From an uncultured Negativicutes bacterium (lineage in GTDB: Bacteria > Bacillota > Negativicutes > Veillonellales > Megasphaeraceae): 59,116 nt of DNA. The position numbers and the translations under genes were made by a program. The notes beneath the pieces are model-generated. The model searched no databases, had not been told where the DNA came from, and was given only the letters and a program-made list of their open reading frames with translations. The stretch spans positions 1 to 59,116 of the forward strand of contig CAADUJ010000023.1 in assembly GCA_900752195.1 (NCBI GenBank), in the 5' to 3' direction. Below, in pieces: positions 43,230 to 52,082 of this stretch (position 1 is its first letter; the number at the start of each line of letters is the position of its first letter).

Positions 43230-44450
43230 CTACGCTAACGATGCAACTGTGTCGGCAATGATGGCTATCGCTTCATCGACGTGCTTTCGTTCCAAAATCA
43301 ACGGCGGCACGAGACGCAGGACGTGGTCACCGATGGCCGTCGTGAGCAAGTGCCGATCAAAGCAGCCGTGCTTGACGTCTACGCTGTTGATGGTGTCGTC
43401 GAATTCGAGGCCGATCATGCAGCCCTGGCCGCGAGCTTCTTTCAGATGGGGGATTTTTTTGCGTGCTTCTTCGAGGAAATAGGCACCCATCGTCTTGGCG
43501 TTATCCGCCAGATTGGCATCGAGAAGTTCAGTAATACCTGCCAATGCGGCGGCACACGCAACGGGATGGCCGCCAAAGGTACTGCCATGCGATCCTGCCG
43601 TAAAGGCGGCTGCGACGTCATTCGTCGCGCATACAGCGGCAATCGGCATGCCGCCGCCGAGGGCTTTTGCCATAGAGACGGCGTCCGGTTTGATGCCATA
43701 GTTCATATAGCTCATGACGGCACCGGTCCGACACCAGCCTGTCTGTACTTCGTCGAGGAGTAAAAGGAGGCCCTTTTCATCACACAACGCACGAAGACCT
43801 TTCAAGAATTCCGGCGTAGCCGGATTGACGCCGCCTTCGCCCTGTACCGGTTCCACCATGATGCCGATGGTGTTTTCCGTTACGGCCTCAGTAAAGGACT
43901 GGAGATTGTTGTATTCTGCGTAGGTAAAGCCCGGTGTCATGTGTCCAAACCCGATTTGGCAGGCATTGTCTGGCTGGCCCGTCGCACTCATGGCGCCAAA
44001 GGTCCTGCCATGGAAGGACATCTTCGCCGTAATGATTTCGTATTTGTGCGGACCGTATGTTTCCACGCCATATTTACGGGCCAGTTTGATCATGGCTTCA
44101 TTGGCTTCGGCTCCGGAGTTTTGGTAAAAAATTTTGTCCATGCCGATGGTGGTACACACCTTTTCAGCGAGCAAGGCCTGCGGCACCGTATAGGGATAGT
44201 TGAAAGTCTGCATGATGTCCATGGCCTGGTCTATGACAGCCATGATGACCCGATTGTTACAGTTTCCTACGCTGTTAACAGCAATGCCGGCATAAAAATC
44301 AAGATAGGCAACACCGTTTTCATCGTATACATACATGCCCTTGGCCCGATCGGCTACCATATCAAAGCGTTCATACGTTTCCATCATGTACGTAGAAACT
44401 TTCTTTTTGATGTCCTCTTTTGTCAATCCCAAATCGTGTAATCGCATCAT
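43230..44450 (-). CDS. Class III aminotransferase (acetylornithine/GABA aminotransferase-like)
   Basis: 406 residues. Class III PLP fold with YQNSGAEANEAMIKLAR, MSFHGRTFGAMSATGQ, LDEVQTGWCRTG and the PLP lysine in SMAKALGGGMP. Length and motifs are nearest ArgD/AstC-type enzymes acting on omega-amino groups; the operon points to catabolism rather than arginine synthesis. Two adjacent ATG codons (44450, 44447) follow AGAGGGGG. First gene of the operon, behind a promoter and a terminator-like leader hairpin. Confidence 0.83.
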   Translation of the reverse strand: MMRLHDLGLTKEDIKKKVSTYMMETYERFDMVADRAKGMYVYDENGVAYLDFYAGIAVNSVGNCNNRVIMAVIDQAMDIMQTFNYPYTVPQALLAEKVCTTIGMDKIFYQNSGAEANEAMIKLARKYGVETYGPHKYEIITAKMSFHGRTFGAMSATGQPDNACQIGFGHMTPGFTYAEYNNLQSFTEAVTENTIGIMVEPVQGEGGVNPATPEFLKGLRALCDEKGLLLLLDEVQTGWCRTGAVMSYMNYGIKPDAVSMAKALGGGMPIAAVCATNDVAAAFTAGSHGSTFGGHPVACAAALAGITELLDANLADNAKTMGAYFLEEARKKIPHLKEARGQGCMIGLEFDDTINSVDVKHGCFDRHLLTTAIGDHVLRLVPPLILERKHVDEAIAIIADTVASLA

Positions 44451-44491
44451 AAATCCCCCTCTGTAATACGAACTGACAGATTGTAGAAGAC

Positions 44492-44541
44492 GAAAAAAGC
44501 AGAGGCAGGGAAACCTTGTATCGGCTTCCTTGCCTCTGCTT
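44492..44541 (-). terminator. Terminator hairpin in the leader of the aminotransferase operon (attenuator candidate)
   Basis: Minus strand AGCAGAGGCA / TGCCTCTGCT (10 bp plus inner pairs) followed by TTTTTTCG. An outer GACGAA/TTCGTC pairing extends it. It lies between the consensus promoter at 44567-44595 and the first gene; it could also end the polysaccharide operon that stops at 44650. Confidence 0.8.
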
Positions 44542-44566
44542 ACTTTTTATTTATTCGTCTGTTAAA

Positions 44567-44595
44567 ATAATACTACTTTAATCATTTTATGTCAA
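44567..44595 (-). promoter_or_regulatory. Consensus promoter of the aminotransferase-permease operon
   Basis: Minus strand TTGACA (44590-44595), 17-nt spacer, TATTAT (44567-44572), upstream of the hairpin at 44492-44541. Confidence 0.8.
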
Positions 44596-44649
44596 TTAAA
44601 TAATATTATTAAATAAAACATATGATTTTCTTTTATTTTTTTCTTTGTT

Positions 44650-46365
44650 TTATATGGGATTTCTCTTCGTCATCCCCGTGTAGGATTCATATTTGGGCTG
44701 TTCCTGACGCTGGTCGTAGCCATCACGAAGGTACGCAGACAACCTGCCGAATTTCACTTTCTTAGGATCCCTATCTGCCAGCTCTTCGTTTTTCGTCAGG
44801 ACTATGTCTAAGGCCTGCGCCGTATACGGGGCCGTAGAACTCATATGCATGACGATGACGGACCCACGCCGTACATTGCCTTTGGGTGTATACATGCCTG
44901 CACGGATAGCGCCAACGACCTGGCTTATGGAACGGGCTGCATAGTCTTCCGTACTTTCATAGCCTGAGACGATATACGTATAACCTGCATTAAAAAGGGC
45001 CATCGATCCGGATTCATTGACAGCTAGCGTAGGCGGACGAAAGAGACGCGTCAATGCATACGTTCCATCTACCTGCACATCGCCAATGGTATCTGCCAAT
45101 TTCTTATATGAATCAGCTACGTTTTTCTGGTATGCCTCTGGCGTCTGCGAATCTATGATTTTCCCCTTTTCATCACGGATAGACATGGCCTGGTGCAAAT
45201 CGGTATGACTGCCGATGTCATGACCTTCCAAGGCAATAGCCCGAAGTAAATTGGGGTTTGACGGCATATATCGCGTAATGATGAAAAACGTCGCTTTTAC
45301 ATGGTGTTTGCGCAGGACATAGAGCAGTTTATTGATAGATTCATCGGTACCCCAGTCATCGAAGGTCAGGAACACCGTATTATCGTGAACCGTTTTTATG
45401 ACGCCCGTTTTATCGGCTGCCGCAATGAGGCCTTGCCCAAACCCATACATACGGTCTTCTGCATCTACTTCAGGAGCGCCAATATAGCGGGCCAAAAAGG
45501 TTTGTGTAAAGTTTTTTTTCGTAACTGGCACGGCAATCGTGTCCGGTTTCAAGGCTTCGGGAATGCAGCTTTCATCGACGGGATAGGTCCACCGCATATC
45601 TGCATGGCTCCATATATCACCAAGGCTTAGCACGGCATATGCCGAATCATTGGCACCGTTCGTTTCCGGGGAGTCTGTAAAGGTCCGGTAGGCTACGTTG
45701 TCGACCTTATCCCGTTTGACTGCACTCACGACGTCGCCAATAATCATGGGATGGGTCAGGTAATCTAATCGGAAATACGCAATCTGTCCCCGCCCTAAGG
45801 CAAAATCCCATTTTTTAAAGATTACCTTCATGATGTCGTCTGCCGATTGAGCATCTTTCAACCGGGACAGGACCATATTTTTCGTCTGCCCCACAAGAAT
45901 TCCCTGCTGTCGCCGCACCGCTTCAGCAACGGCCGGCGAGTCAGCGCCATACATTTGCCGCATAAACTTCGGTGTTGCGCCATATGCGGCCAGGCCCTGG
46001 CGGATACGGATGATCTGCGCTTCTATCGCCTGTTCCGTATCACCTTCCTTATATAGGATGCCAATGCCGAATTCCTGCCCATGGCGGGCAATATTCGCGA
46101 TGACGGGACCGTTTCGTTTCAATTCTCGTTCCGTCACAAAAAAGGTCCCTCTCATCCCTTCGCGGTCCATGCGGTTCAATACATCGTCTACGACGTCGCC
46201 CTTGCTGAGGCCACCAAAGGTAAATGCTACAGCCGGGTATGTCGTTGGCAGGATATTCAATTTTTCCGCTGCTCCTTCCCCTTGTACGGTGCCTCCTGTC
46301 ATGCAGGAACCGAAACACAGCACTGCCAGCAGTAAAAGGGAGCGAAGCCATTGTATGCATTTCAT
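44650..46365 (-). CDS. Polysaccharide deacetylase lipoprotein with two NodB-like domains
   Basis: 571 residues. Signal peptide with a possible lipobox (FGSC, Cys21). Residues 40-280 form a NodB-like domain whose metal motif is degenerate (AFTFGGLSKG in place of TFDDG). Residues 325-540 form an intact NodB domain: TFDDWG (334-339), GSHTDLH with His387 and His391, RPP motif (LFRPPTL) and the late His in VIVMHMSS. It should remove acetyl groups from an amino-sugar polymer outside the inner membrane. Last gene of the exopolysaccharide operon, 2 nt after the GH18-like gene. Confidence 0.85.
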   Translation of the reverse strand: MKCIQWLRSLLLLAVLCFGSCMTGGTVQGEGAAEKLNILPTTYPAVAFTFGGLSKGDVVDDVLNRMDREGMRGTFFVTERELKRNGPVIANIARHGQEFGIGILYKEGDTEQAIEAQIIRIRQGLAAYGATPKFMRQMYGADSPAVAEAVRRQQGILVGQTKNMVLSRLKDAQSADDIMKVIFKKWDFALGRGQIAYFRLDYLTHPMIIGDVVSAVKRDKVDNVAYRTFTDSPETNGANDSAYAVLSLGDIWSHADMRWTYPVDESCIPEALKPDTIAVPVTKKNFTQTFLARYIGAPEVDAEDRMYGFGQGLIAAADKTGVIKTVHDNTVFLTFDDWGTDESINKLLYVLRKHHVKATFFIITRYMPSNPNLLRAIALEGHDIGSHTDLHQAMSIRDEKGKIIDSQTPEAYQKNVADSYKKLADTIGDVQVDGTYALTRLFRPPTLAVNESGSMALFNAGYTYIVSGYESTEDYAARSISQVVGAIRAGMYTPKGNVRRGSVIVMHMSSTAPYTAQALDIVLTKNEELADRDPKKVKFGRLSAYLRDGYDQRQEQPKYESYTGMTKRNPI

Positions 46366-46367
46366 CG

Positions 46368-47411
46368 TTATCGGTCTCCTTTAGCCAGGCGTCCGTCTAC
46401 CTGTGAAAGCGAAGTATTTCCGCCCAGACGCCATATACATATATGGTGATAGCCTTCCCCCGAGGCAACGGCTGCCCAATGGTTCAGCGTATCGCTATCG
46501 GCATACCAAAGAGTGTCTTCATGTATGCCATCTGTATAGGAAGCCTTGAGGGCACCGCTTTTTTCATCGCGTACGGTTTCTATGCCTGCGTGAGCTTTGA
46601 GCCATTGCCGGGCTTCTTCTTCGGTACGCATCGTGCCGTTTTTGCCGTCACGCCATACGACGCCGCCCGTTGCCAGCGCAACGGCGGCAGGACCCGGGAG
46701 AGCTGCCATTTTGCGGCATGTTCTTTGGATAAAGGCGTCATCGGCCTTTGGTCCTGGACCGCTGTGCGGGCCATACAGATTATAGAGCATGACAACATAC
46801 GAGGCCCCTCGGGGAAATCCCGCATCGAAGGGAACGGACGGTTCCAAAACGACGCGGACGGGTATGGCCTCTTTTTCCGCCATTCTGACGAGGACGTGGA
46901 GAAAATGGACGTACTGGGACTGCAAGAGGCTGTCCCCTCGTTTCCACAGGCCTTCATAATCGATTTCTACTCCATCGTAGCCGCCTTCTTTCGCAAGGCG
47001 CAAGACGTCAGAAGCGTGATTCTGTAGCGATTCTTCTGTCTGAAAGAGGCGCTGCAGCACGGCCATGTCCTTGAGAGATGACGTTCCACCTTTTTCTACT
47101 ACATCGTTGACAACAGTCAAATAGGAATGGCGGCTCCCTTTTTTCCCTTCCTGCAGGCGCAGCTTCCCCTTCTGCAGTTCTTCTGGTATGAAGAGATGGT
47201 CATTGCCATCGAAATAGGCTGCAAAATAGGATGTATCTGTCAAGCGGGCATGGATGTCCTGCCAGTCTTGCTGTCCTTTTTCTACGTCCCAATAGGTAAT
47301 CCATGCAGAAAAATCCATATCTGATGTCGTACCTTCTGAAAAGCTGCTTCCAAACAGTAAGAGCACCGCCACAGGCACAATGCGGCACCAGCGTTTCCAC
47401 ATGACTTTCAT
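46368..47411 (-). CDS. Secreted GH18-like glycoside hydrolase
   Basis: 347 residues with a signal peptide (about 1-27). The barrel strand-4 motif GYDGVEIDYE (Asp146, Asp151, Glu153) matches the DxxDxDxE catalytic motif of GH18 enzymes with Glu149 at the second acidic position; Glu153 would be the acid. YVVMLYNLYG and ICIWRLGG fit later barrel strands. It could cut the polymer made by the operon to control length or release, or act on chitin-like or wall glycans. RBS GGAGAAGG. Confidence 0.8.
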   Translation of the reverse strand: MKVMWKRWCRIVPVAVLLLFGSSFSEGTTSDMDFSAWITYWDVEKGQQDWQDIHARLTDTSYFAAYFDGNDHLFIPEELQKGKLRLQEGKKGSRHSYLTVVNDVVEKGGTSSLKDMAVLQRLFQTEESLQNHASDVLRLAKEGGYDGVEIDYEGLWKRGDSLLQSQYVHFLHVLVRMAEKEAIPVRVVLEPSVPFDAGFPRGASYVVMLYNLYGPHSGPGPKADDAFIQRTCRKMAALPGPAAVALATGGVVWRDGKNGTMRTEEEARQWLKAHAGIETVRDEKSGALKASYTDGIHEDTLWYADSDTLNHWAAVASGEGYHHICIWRLGGNTSLSQVDGRLAKGDR

Positions 47412-47432
47412 AACCTTCTCCTTTTGTATTGA

Positions 47433-49316
47433 TTATATGTATTCCAGGAATACATTGAGTATCGATTCCCAATATTCATGGGCCTTGTAGACAAGTTCCT
47501 GCCACCGCGACAGTGTAAGCGTATAGAGGACCGTTTCATCGTCTATATCCCGACCAGTATGGGTCTTGATTTCCAATTTCTGGAACACAGCGTCATATAC
47601 GTCGTCAAAGCTGTTGCGCTGGCTCCAGTTTTCGCTTCCCCTGCGGTCAGCACCTAAGACGATACGACCTTTACCAGTTTGCAGGAGTTTCATGGCACCG
47701 GCAACGTCGACACCATTTACGGTGACGCGGAGGTCGTCATCTTTTATATCGATGGCGATGGCATAAGGGTTTCCTTCCGCATCAGACAACCGTTTTTCAT
47801 ACGCTTCTGCCCCTTCCGCAACGGTGCGGGCGTTCTGATTTCGTCGAATCTGCGCCTTTTCTTCGTACCGCTTTGCCTGTTCTCCTGATTTGGCGTAACG
47901 GGCCAGCGTATCGAATTCGCGGGTTTCCCCTTCTTTTTGTTCCTCTTCGACGGACTGGACCGTTTCGCCTAAGACCGTAGAAAGCGATTCTTTATAGAGT
48001 TCCGTATCCTTGCCGTCGAGGCGTTCTGTAATGATGATGTCGCCGCCGGCCAGTTCGACGCAGATATAATTCTTCATTCCTTCATCGGCGCGGATATACA
48101 GCTGCTGCCGTCCTGATGTACCGCCTTTGACGGTCGTCGTCAGGTGTAGATTCTTCCAGTCGCTCCCCTTGAGGATTGCTTCACCACGCCCATTAGGCAA
48201 GGTCGTGATGTACAGGGTTTCGCCATCGATTTCCATAGCACCCTCAGGGACAGACCATTGGGCATGACGCGTTTCATCGCCCGGTTCAAACGTGATGTCC
48301 TTCCCATACGGCACATCATATTTGATGCGCATGAGAAGGTGGTTCACAGGCCAATAAGGCCGCGGCTGCATGCGCGTCAAATCGTATATACTGCTATTTG
48401 GTTGATTGAAGGAATAGCCTTCGCGATTAAAATTGAGGGCGAATACATCGCGGATCCACCGTTCATTTTCAGCGCTTACGTCGTTGTTATTGCCAAATTG
48501 CGTCGTATTGGCATGCATAAGGACATAGGCATGGGGTACATACCCGAGCTTTTCCGTATAAAGATCCCGCATCTGTTCATAATCAAAGGCAATACGGGAC
48601 TGCATCTGGCGATAGCTTTCCTTGGGAAGGCCCTGTTCGTCACGGAGGTAGTCCATGAGATAGTGGTTGTAGTTGCGCCCCAGACTCGGCCGGATTGATG
48701 CATATTCCAAAGGGCTGAGCTCATCGAGAAAATTGCCATACTTATCGTAGACGTTGATGAAGCGCAGGCGATATCCATTACTTCCTAAATCCCAGAATGT
48801 TGAATCGACTAAGGTCTTTAAATCGCTGCTGTTGAGGAATTTCGTATCCGTTGAATTGAGAAGGGACGCATAGGAAAAAATGGTACCGTGGAAATTGTAT
48901 TTTTCCATGGACTGCTGCGCAAAGATGACCGTATCGCGCCGTCCATCTTCAAACATAAGGTAGAGAGCTTTTCTGGGCAGCTTTTTTCCTTCTTTATAAT
49001 AGTCTTCTATATCTTTTTCCGTCACCGTGACAAAGCCTTGTTTATGTAAAGCATGGAGATGTTCATCCAGGCGCTTGGCACTAATGAGCTCTGCCGTCCG
49101 CCCTACCCGGTCTACACCGAGATAGGATAAGGCGACAAAACCTGTCGTCCGCGTCGGGCTGACATCTTCTTCCGCATAGGGATCATACTTTTGGAAGCCG
49201 AATATAAAGAACGCTGTCATGACAGCGATGATGACGAGTATGACGACTTCCACAGCTGATCGCAGGCGTTTCTTCCTGTCTTTTTTTCTAGTATAATCGC
49301 GGTCTCCCAGTTCCAT
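47433..49316 (-). CDS. Membrane-anchored polysaccharide deacetylase-like protein
   Basis: 627 residues from ATG 49316 (AAGGAG 8 nt upstream). One N-terminal membrane anchor (about 24-44), then a NodB-like region (60-290) in which the usual TFDDG is LMFEDG and the S-H-x-x-x-H pair is replaced by GSNGYRL, so the metal site is altered. The C-terminal part (about 340-600) is a beta-rich, concanavalin-like module with an internal charged helical insert. Position between the glycosyltransferase and hydrolase genes suggests a polymer-binding or export-coupling role, comparable to PgaB, rather than plain deacetylation. Confidence 0.72.
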   Translation of the reverse strand: MELGDRDYTRKKDRKKRLRSAVEVVILVIIAVMTAFFIFGFQKYDPYAEEDVSPTRTTGFVALSYLGVDRVGRTAELISAKRLDEHLHALHKQGFVTVTEKDIEDYYKEGKKLPRKALYLMFEDGRRDTVIFAQQSMEKYNFHGTIFSYASLLNSTDTKFLNSSDLKTLVDSTFWDLGSNGYRLRFINVYDKYGNFLDELSPLEYASIRPSLGRNYNHYLMDYLRDEQGLPKESYRQMQSRIAFDYEQMRDLYTEKLGYVPHAYVLMHANTTQFGNNNDVSAENERWIRDVFALNFNREGYSFNQPNSSIYDLTRMQPRPYWPVNHLLMRIKYDVPYGKDITFEPGDETRHAQWSVPEGAMEIDGETLYITTLPNGRGEAILKGSDWKNLHLTTTVKGGTSGRQQLYIRADEGMKNYICVELAGGDIIITERLDGKDTELYKESLSTVLGETVQSVEEEQKEGETREFDTLARYAKSGEQAKRYEEKAQIRRNQNARTVAEGAEAYEKRLSDAEGNPYAIAIDIKDDDLRVTVNGVDVAGAMKLLQTGKGRIVLGADRRGSENWSQRNSFDDVYDAVFQKLEIKTHTGRDIDDETVLYTLTLSRWQELVYKAHEYWESILNVFLEYI

Positions 49317-49331
49317 TGGCAATACTCCTTC

Positions 49332-51152
49332 TTACGTGGTTGCGTTAGTATGGCTGCCCTTCTTCTTGGCCGCTATATCGTCAGGTGTATCCCGCGTGCC
49401 CCACGTCGATTTCCAGAACGTGAACCAGGCCACAGGCATTTGCCAGAGCAGCACGGCTTCATAGTAGAGACAGAACCAGATGCCGTAAATCCACGTCGTA
49501 CTGCGTCGCAAAAAGAGCTGCGCCATGCTCATGAGCACGGCCATGAGAAACATGCCAATAATAAAGGTCAGCGGGAATACGCGATGTACGAGAGGTACGT
49601 ACACGAGGTTGAATATGACGATGAAAGGCGCAATGATGGGTACGATGAACCCCATATAGAAAAAAATGGCCATAAAAGGTTCTTTGCGCCACATGTAGCG
49701 GGCAGCAATGAGGGATTCTCGAAGCCAGGACCGTTTCCAGCGCATCTGTTGTTTTAAAAACATGGCATGGCTGTTCGGCACGATGGTCGAACAGACGGCT
49801 GTATCCTGATATGTCGTCCGATGATGGCGCAAGATGAAATTCGTCATGCTCCGATCATCGCCAAAGGTGGCCCGCTGGCCCAGAAACGTCTGATGCAGCC
49901 AGGCATCACTGTATTTGAGGACTAGGTCCTTGCGATAACACGACAAGGGGCCGGAAAGGCATGTGACAGCGTCAAAATACCCTTCGGCGGCCTTCATGAT
50001 GCGGAAAGCGATGTAATAGCGCACTGATTGCATCTTCGTCAGGCTGTTAGTATACGTATTAGCCACGTCTGTACGGCCCGATACGCCGCCCATCTTTTCA
50101 TCTTTAAAGGGTTGGACGATGTTACGCACGGCAAAGGGATCGAGAAAACTGTCCGAATCGACAAAGACGAGAAGTTCCTTTTTCGACAGCTTTGCCCCGA
50201 CGGCCATGGCTTCGCGCTTGCCCATGTTCTTTGGCTGCTTATACCAGCGGATGCGGTCTTTCGTGCGAAAGAGCTGGTCCGTTTCCTGGAGTTCTGTAAC
50301 CGTATCCTTGATCCTGTCGAGGGAATGGTCATTGGAGCAATCGTCGACGATGATGACTTCCAATTTATCAGGCGGATAATCCTGATTGATTGCACTTAAA
50401 ATCGTCCGTCGGATCCACGTCTCTTCATTGAAACAGGGAATGATAATGGTTACACCTGGCGTATAAGCGGGATCGATTGGGACGGATCGGTAAAACGTAC
50501 CAAAGAGATACCGCGACAATAGCAGAGAAGCCGCAATAATACTATACATATACAAATATTTATTAAACCGGAAATAAATGACCGATTCTGCCCGCATGAG
50601 GACGATGGCGAATACGACGATAAAAAGAAAACACGAAGCAATGGCCAGGCGATACCGGCCTTTTTTCTTATTAGCGTATTCCGACAGGCTATGGGTAAAT
50701 TGAACGCCTGCAAAGAGACCGTCGTCACCATCGCGACGGAATGTGCGGACACAACGGACGGGCATTTTCTTGATTTTCATTTCATAGCCTTCTGGCATGG
50801 AGCCCGGCGTAATCTGAAAGGAAATCTTCATTGACTCGCCTTCGCCTGCGTCGTCGAGTTCCTCAGATGGATCAAAGCGAAGGAGCATCCCTGTCGTCGA
50901 AACGTCAATCCCCCGGGCGTGGGTGACCTTTCCCTGACGATAGACGGTGACGTCATACTCGACAGCATAGCGCCGACCTGCCGCATCACTTGCAATGATG
51001 TCTGAAAAGTCATGGTTTCCGCCATGACCGTTCTGGCTACGTCTATCCTGGTTCGTTCGCAAACCGGACGTATCGGGAACATGTGACAAAAGGCGGCGAT
51101 CTTCTTTTTGCCGAATCAATATATCTTCGATTTCTTTTTTCTTTTTAGCCAC
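49332..51152 (-). CDS. PilZ-fused processive family 2 glycosyltransferase
   Basis: 606 residues, GTG start with AAAGGAGGAG upstream. Residues about 55-155 form a PilZ domain (Arg60-Arg61 and D83-V-S-T-T-G88); the R-x3-R half of the c-di-GMP motif is imperfect (RRYAVE). Two helices (165-215) lead into the GT-A domain with Asp270-Asp271, DSD (332-334), GDD (431-433) and QQMRW (468-472), the set that marks processive synthases such as cellulose, hyaluronan and poly-GlcNAc synthase, then four C-terminal helices. It polymerises and probably extrudes the glycan, gated by c-di-GMP from the GGDEF/EAL pair in the same operon. Confidence 0.88.
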   Translation of the reverse strand: MAKKKKEIEDILIRQKEDRRLLSHVPDTSGLRTNQDRRSQNGHGGNHDFSDIIASDAAGRRYAVEYDVTVYRQGKVTHARGIDVSTTGMLLRFDPSEELDDAGEGESMKISFQITPGSMPEGYEMKIKKMPVRCVRTFRRDGDDGLFAGVQFTHSLSEYANKKKGRYRLAIASCFLFIVVFAIVLMRAESVIYFRFNKYLYMYSIIAASLLLSRYLFGTFYRSVPIDPAYTPGVTIIIPCFNEETWIRRTILSAINQDYPPDKLEVIIVDDCSNDHSLDRIKDTVTELQETDQLFRTKDRIRWYKQPKNMGKREAMAVGAKLSKKELLVFVDSDSFLDPFAVRNIVQPFKDEKMGGVSGRTDVANTYTNSLTKMQSVRYYIAFRIMKAAEGYFDAVTCLSGPLSCYRKDLVLKYSDAWLHQTFLGQRATFGDDRSMTNFILRHHRTTYQDTAVCSTIVPNSHAMFLKQQMRWKRSWLRESLIAARYMWRKEPFMAIFFYMGFIVPIIAPFIVIFNLVYVPLVHRVFPLTFIIGMFLMAVLMSMAQLFLRRSTTWIYGIWFCLYYEAVLLWQMPVAWFTFWKSTWGTRDTPDDIAAKKKGSHTNATT

Positions 51153-51182
51153 GGGAACTCCTCCTTTTGTTTCCTACGGTGC

Positions 51183-52070
51183 TCATAGAGACGTTGTCGT
51201 CAGGCCCTTTTCCTCCAGGGCCGTCAAGAATGTATCGACGAAATCAGAAAGACGCAGCGTATCAGTGCGAGCTTTGAATTCCCTGTCTTTTACGGTAGGC
51301 TTGCGGTCTCGTGCCGCTTCTGGCTCAACAGGAGCCTTTTCTTTCATCGTAAGGAGAGCTGCCGGCTTTCCCGTTTCGATTGCTACGATGGCACCCGGTG
51401 AAAGGGCCGCCGCAAGCGCTCTGATGCTATCTGCGCTTCCTACGTCCTTCGGTATGAGGAGCACCGTCGGCTGCAAGGCGTAGTCAAGGCCACTGGCATG
51501 GCCTATCTGGAGTAATTCCGGCGTATATGTCGAAAACGGCACCTGGAAATATGTCGGCGTCGTCCCTGTCAACGTCTTGATGACCTCCTGGGTACGGCAC
51601 AATTCCTGGATCATCCGTTCCTCCGGCTGACTTTCACCATGAGGCATGCCGACAAAAGTATAATTTTGGATAGAATAGCCGCCTTTTCGTATCGCTTGGA
51701 TGCTTTCTTCGTCGTTGGCCGCGTTTTGTCCTTCGACAAAAAAGACAGCTTGCGCATGGTGTTTCTGTAAGACTTTGACGAGTCGTTCCACATCAGCCCG
51801 ACTGGGCAGTCCATTGAAACACAACAGAATCTTCGACGCGTCTCTAGGTTCTGTCACTACTGTCGCTGGCACGATGCCGCGTTGCAAAAGCGTACGGGCC
51901 ATTTCGATTTCTTCTTCAGCTTGATAGGTACGACTGTCATCGCGCATTTCTACGATAGTCCGGCTCTGGACGACATAGCGGTATACTTCAAACATGGTAA
52001 ATGCCGCCGCCATGCAACAAAAGGCCAGAATCAGGCCCAAACACAGCTTTAATCTCTGTATATCAGACAT
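51183..52070 (-). CDS. Membrane-anchored degenerate NodB-like protein
   Basis: 295 residues with one N-terminal anchor (about 8-32). The following domain shares the NodB pattern (ILLCFNGLPSRADVERLVKVL, VFFVEGQNA, IRKGGYSI) but TFDDG is CFNGL (84-88) and the histidine pair is missing, so no deacetylase activity is expected. A charged tail ends it. It is the third NodB-type protein of the operon and probably binds the polymer or scaffolds the synthase next to it. RBS GAGGGAAG. Confidence 0.6.
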   Translation of the reverse strand: MSDIQRLKLCLGLILAFCCMAAAFTMFEVYRYVVQSRTIVEMRDDSRTYQAEEEIEMARTLLQRGIVPATVVTEPRDASKILLCFNGLPSRADVERLVKVLQKHHAQAVFFVEGQNAANDEESIQAIRKGGYSIQNYTFVGMPHGESQPEERMIQELCRTQEVIKTLTGTTPTYFQVPFSTYTPELLQIGHASGLDYALQPTVLLIPKDVGSADSIRALAAALSPGAIVAIETGKPAALLTMKEKAPVEPEAARDRKPTVKDREFKARTDTLRLSDFVDTFLTALEEKGLTTTSL

Positions 52071-52082
52071 AGTCTTCCCTCG

